In this document: one piece after another, positions 6,512-8,899 of the stretch | Layout of the letters: the number at the start of each line of letters is the position of its first letter | How positions within the stretch are numbered: position 1 is the first letter of the stretch | Source of the DNA: 2-02-FULL-62-17 sp046153355 | GTDB taxonomy: Bacteria; Pseudomonadota; Gammaproteobacteria; Burkholderiales; SG8-39 | Reading direction: 5' to 3' | Assembly: GCA_046153355.1 (NCBI GenBank) | Contig: JBJXEY010000542.1 | Span: 1 to 8,899 of the forward strand | Length of the DNA: 8,899 nucleotides | Program-made: the position numbers and the translations under genes | Notes under the pieces: generated by a model | Seen by the model: only the letters and a program-made list of their open reading frames with translations | Databases searched by the model: none | What the model was told of the DNA's origin: nothing

Positions 6512-7669
6512 ATGCCGCTTAGTCACCTCAAAGTCCTCGACCTCACCCGCGCGCGCGCGGGCCCCAATTGTGCGCGTGTGTTCGCCGACTGGGGCGCGCA
6601 AGTCACGAAAATTGAAGGGCCGGAGGATGGCATTACCGGCGCGCGCGATGGTTCGGATTTTCAAAACTTGCACCGCAATAAAAAGAGCCTCTCCTTAAAT
6701 CTCAAGGAGCCCGAGGGATTGGAGATATTCAAGAAACTTGTCAAAGACGCGGACATTTTGCTTGAGAATTACCGCCCGGCAGTGAAGCACCGCCTAGGCA
6801 TCGATTACGAGTCCATGCGCAAGATCAACCCGCGCCTCATCTACGGCAGCATGTCTGGCTTCGGCCAGGAGGGGCCCTACAGTGATCGCCCCGGGGTCGA
6901 TCAGATTGCGCAAGGCATGGGCGGCCTCATGTCGGTGACCGGTTTTCCGGGCCAGGGGCCGGTGCGCGTTGGCGTAGCGATTGCCGATCTCACCTCGGGG
7001 ATGAATTGTTGTATTGGCGTGCTCATTGCCCTAGCCGAGCGCGAGCGCTCGGGCGAGGGCCAGTGGGTGCAGACCTCGTTATTGCAATCGCAAATCGCCA
7101 TGCTTGATTTTCAGGCTACGCGTTGGTTGATGGATGGCGAGGTTCCTAAACAAACCGGCAATGATCACCCTACTGGTATCGCGACCGGCACCAATGCCAC
7201 CGCCGATGGGCACATCAATATTGGCGGCGCGGGCGGCATGATGTGGTCGCGTTTTTGCAAGGCAATCGGCGCCGAGCGGTTTCTCGAAGACCCGCGCTTT
7301 AAGAAGGAAGAGGAACGTCGCAACAACCGCGTGGAGTTGAATGGGGAAATTGCCATCATTATGAAAACCAAGCCCAGCGCCGAATGGATAGACATCCTCA
7401 ATAAAGCCGGCGTCCCCTGCGGGCCGATTTACAGCATCGATCAGGTGTTCGCCGATCCGCAGGTTCAAGCACTCGGTATTGCGCAAACCGTGGTGCATCC
7501 CAAGTTGGGAAAACAAACTTTGGTTGGCCAACCAACCACCATGTCACGATCTAAAAGTAAATTGCGCACCGCGACACCCGAGCATGGACAGCATAACGAG
7601 GCAATATTGTCAGAATTAGGCTATGACAGCGCCACAATTGGCGTGCTTCGCGAACGCAAAGTTATTTAA
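6512..7669 (+). CDS. CaiB/BaiF family III CoA-transferase
   Basis: This 385-residue protein is a family III CoA-transferase. Such cytoplasmic enzymes move CoA between acyl-CoA donors and carboxylic acids through an aspartyl intermediate. It opens with the family's first strand and helix, LKVLDLTRARAGPNCARVFADWGAQVTKIE (6-35). It continues with ENYRPAVKHRLGIDYE (85-100), LIYGSMSGFGQEGPY (109-123) and RVGVAIADLTSG (152-163), whose Asp159 matches the catalytic Asp. A GNDHP block (216-220) and the glycine loop GGAGG (238-242) complete the pattern. Length is slightly under the usual 390-405. The ATG at 6512 is preferred because a GGAAA lies upstream and the family fold starts at once; ATG 6500 is possible, while a GTG at 6464 would lie inside the upstream repeat. 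The crotonase gene begins 13 bp after the stop, so the two are surely co-transcribed. The acid substrate and CoA donor are unknown. Confidence 0.94.
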   Translation: MPLSHLKVLDLTRARAGPNCARVFADWGAQVTKIEGPEDGITGARDGSDFQNLHRNKKSLSLNLKEPEGLEIFKKLVKDADILLENYRPAVKHRLGIDYESMRKINPRLIYGSMSGFGQEGPYSDRPGVDQIAQGMGGLMSVTGFPGQGPVRVGVAIADLTSGMNCCIGVLIALAERERSGEGQWVQTSLLQSQIAMLDFQATRWLMDGEVPKQTGNDHPTGIATGTNATADGHINIGGAGGMMWSRFCKAIGAERFLEDPRFKKEEERRNNRVELNGEIAIIMKTKPSAEWIDILNKAGVPCGPIYSIDQVFADPQVQALGIAQTVVHPKLGKQTLVGQPTTMSRSKSKLRTATPEHGQHNEAILSELGYDSATIGVLRERKVI

Positions 7670-7682
7670 TAAAGGAATTTTC

Positions 7683-8471
7683 ATGGCGACAGGCGACTTG
7701 CTCACAAAAAAAGAAGGCGCGGTGGGTTGGATAATTTTCAATCGTCCCGAGCGCCACAATGCGATATCGACCGAGATGTGGGCCGAATTGCCGGGCATTG
7801 TGGATGACTATGATGCAGACCCGGAAATCAGAGTCATGGTGGTCGCCGGAGCGGGTGGCCGGGCCTTTATCGCCGGGGCCGACATCACGCAGTTCGAACG
7901 CAACCGCGCCACGCCCGAAGATGCCGCGCGCAATATGGCGATTGGTGATCGCGGCCGCGCCTGCCTTGGCAAGGCCATCAAGCCCACCATTGCCATGATT
8001 CAAGGCTACTGCCTGGGCGGCGGCATGGCTGTCGCCTTGAGTTGCGATATGCGTATCGCATCCGACGATTCCCGCTTCGGCGTGCCGGCGGCCAAATTGG
8101 GCAATCCCTATGGATACGCCGGCGCGAAATTGATTTGCGATCGCATCGGCTCGGCTTTTGGCAAGGAGATGCTTTTCACCGGACGGCAATTCGACGCGCA
8201 ACAAGCGCTGCGCATGGGCCTGGTCAACGCCATTGTTCCGGCGGCGGAACTGGAAGCGACAGTGCGCTCCTACACCGACGACATCGCGAAAAATGCGCCG
8301 CTCACCGTGGCCGCGGCAAAACTCGCCTTTAACGCCGCTGAACGCGACCCATCTGATCGCGATCTCGCCGCGTTGGAATTGGCCGCAGCAAAGTGCATCG
8401 CCAGCGAAGACGCCAAGGAAGGCCGGCGCGCTTTCGTGGAAAAACGCAAGCCGGTGTTTCGCGGCGTATAG
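7683..8471 (+). CDS. Crotonase-fold enoyl-CoA hydratase/isomerase family protein
   Basis: This 262-residue cytoplasmic protein is of standard crotonase length and acts on an acyl-CoA thioester. Family features include GAVGWIIFNRPERHNAIS (12-29), RAFIAGADITQF (60-71), which supplies one oxyanion-hole amide, and IQGYCLGGGMAVALSCDMRIAS (106-127), which supplies the other. Aligned by eye to rat enoyl-CoA hydratase, the two catalytic glutamates (Glu144 and Glu164 there) are replaced by Ala116 and Ala136, with the 20-residue spacing preserved. Classical hydration is therefore unlikely; an isomerase, hydrolase, decarboxylase or other crotonase reaction is possible, perhaps with Tyr143 or Tyr145. The ATG at 7683 has an AAAGGA site seven bases upstream, which excludes an in-frame extension overlapping the CoA-transferase. 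It is the second gene of the CoA-transferase operon and probably acts on the CoA ester that enzyme makes. Family firm; the name hydratase should be used with caution. Confidence 0.93.
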   Translation: MATGDLLTKKEGAVGWIIFNRPERHNAISTEMWAELPGIVDDYDADPEIRVMVVAGAGGRAFIAGADITQFERNRATPEDAARNMAIGDRGRACLGKAIKPTIAMIQGYCLGGGMAVALSCDMRIASDDSRFGVPAAKLGNPYGYAGAKLICDRIGSAFGKEMLFTGRQFDAQQALRMGLVNAIVPAAELEATVRSYTDDIAKNAPLTVAAAKLAFNAAERDPSDRDLAALELAAAKCIASEDAKEGRRAFVEKRKPVFRGV

Positions 8472-8493
8472 CGAACATCACCGTTTCGATTCA

Positions 8494-8508
8494 AGGCGCC
8501 TCGCGCCT
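8494..8508. terminator. GC-rich hairpin between convergent genes
   Basis: AGGCGC pairs perfectly with GCGCCT around a CTC loop in the 61-bp gap between the converging crotonase and Bug-type genes. The stem is strong but no T-tract follows on either strand, so a terminator role is only plausible. Confidence 0.35.
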
Positions 8509-8532
8509 ATCCAAACCCGCGCATCGCGAACC

Positions 8533-8899
8533 TCATTCGGGCTGAATACCGATTTCCCTAATGAAGGCGCCCCACTCCGCCCGGGCGCGTCGGATAAGCT
8601 CTGAGGTTCCCTGTGGCGTTCGTGCCCCATCCAAGTTGCGCCAGCGCAATTTCGCCAGATCCTGATTAAATTTCGGATTGGTAACCACCGAGGCCGATGC
8701 CTTGTTGATGCGATCGGTCAGATCGGCGGACATACCGGCAGGCCCAGTAAGAACAATGAACGCGGGTTGCCGGTAATCGGGATAAATACTCTGGAAGGTC
8801 GGAATCTGCGGGTAATCCTCCAGGCCGCGGGTCACCGCGAGCACACGTAATTTGCCTGCCTTGACATGCTGCTCCATGGAACCAAATGCATCGAGCATG
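8533..8899 (-). CDS. Bug/TctC-family solute-binding protein, C-terminal part (5' truncated by window edge)
   Basis: About 122 C-terminal residues of a second Bug/TctC-type periplasmic binding protein are visible; the signal peptide and N-terminal lobe lie beyond the window. The family pattern is clear: EQHVKAGKLRVLAVT, then PQIPTFQSIYPDY in the place of the usual LPDVPT-x-E-x2-PG-aromatic, then a VLTGPAGMSADLTDRINKA segment and an amphipathic C-terminal helix region, RRARAEWGAFIREIGIQPE. It is a clearly diverged paralogue of the complete binding protein at 1596-2582. That protein has AAEAGVPGFEVGSWSSVVGPAGLPAPIVTRLN at the equivalent place, so the two likely bind different ligands. It is convergent with the crotonase gene. 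Any partner transport genes would lie outside the window. Confidence 0.9.
   Translation of the reverse strand, partial: MLDAFGSMEQHVKAGKLRVLAVTRGLEDYPQIPTFQSIYPDYRQPAFIVLTGPAGMSADLTDRINKASASVVTNPKFNQDLAKLRWRNLDGARTPQGTSELIRRARAEWGAFIREIGIQPE

Noticed and set aside
7623..7682. Extended start of the crotonase gene overlapping the CoA-transferase
   Set aside because: An AAAGGA site seven bases before the ATG at 7683 and the normal crotonase N-terminus fix the shorter start.

Overview
The window looks like a chromosomal stretch from a moderately GC-rich Gram-negative bacterium, most likely a betaproteobacterium of the Burkholderiales type. The main reason is the presence of two Bug/TctC-type periplasmic binding proteins with no transporter membrane genes beside them, a family greatly expanded in that group. 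A family III CoA-transferase, a crotonase and two Rieske oxygenases fit the same setting. The taxonomic call is inference; there is no rRNA or other marker gene here.

Layout. Positions 1-1553 (+): the C-terminal catalytic part of a Rieske non-heme iron oxygenase, then a short-chain dehydrogenase/reductase 37 bp downstream, probably one operon. Positions 1596-2582 (-): a complete Bug-type solute-binding protein, convergent with the dehydrogenase. Positions 2806-4089 (+): a Tat-exported PhoD-like phosphatase/phosphodiesterase, divergent from the Bug gene. Positions 4246-5421 (-): a second, complete Rieske oxygenase alpha subunit, ending at a strong hairpin shared with the PhoD-like gene. Positions 5617-6393 (-): a DUF3891-type protein of unknown function. 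Positions 6512-8471 (+): a CaiB/BaiF CoA-transferase and a crotonase-fold protein in a tight operon. Positions 8533-8899 (-): the C-terminal part of a second Bug-type binding protein that runs off the end.

How it may work together (inference): the Bug proteins capture an organic acid or similar solute. The two Rieske enzymes hydroxylate an aromatic or alicyclic substrate using electrons from reductases encoded elsewhere. The dehydrogenase oxidises a hydroxylated product, and the CoA-transferase and crotonase activate and process the resulting acid as a CoA thioester. No substrate can be named from sequence alone. The PhoD-like enzyme and the DUF3891 protein do not obviously belong to that scheme.

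No tRNA, rRNA, CRISPR array, transposase or integrase was seen. The most notable non-coding features are a 19-bp near-perfect direct repeat with a 20-bp period between the divergent DUF3891 and CoA-transferase genes, a 13-bp tandem repeat plus hairpin upstream of the complete Rieske gene, and a 9-bp-stem bidirectional terminator. The most notable coding oddity is a crotonase lacking both glutamates used by classical enoyl-CoA hydratase. No unmistakably new system is visible; this is an accessory catabolic region with several unexplained details.
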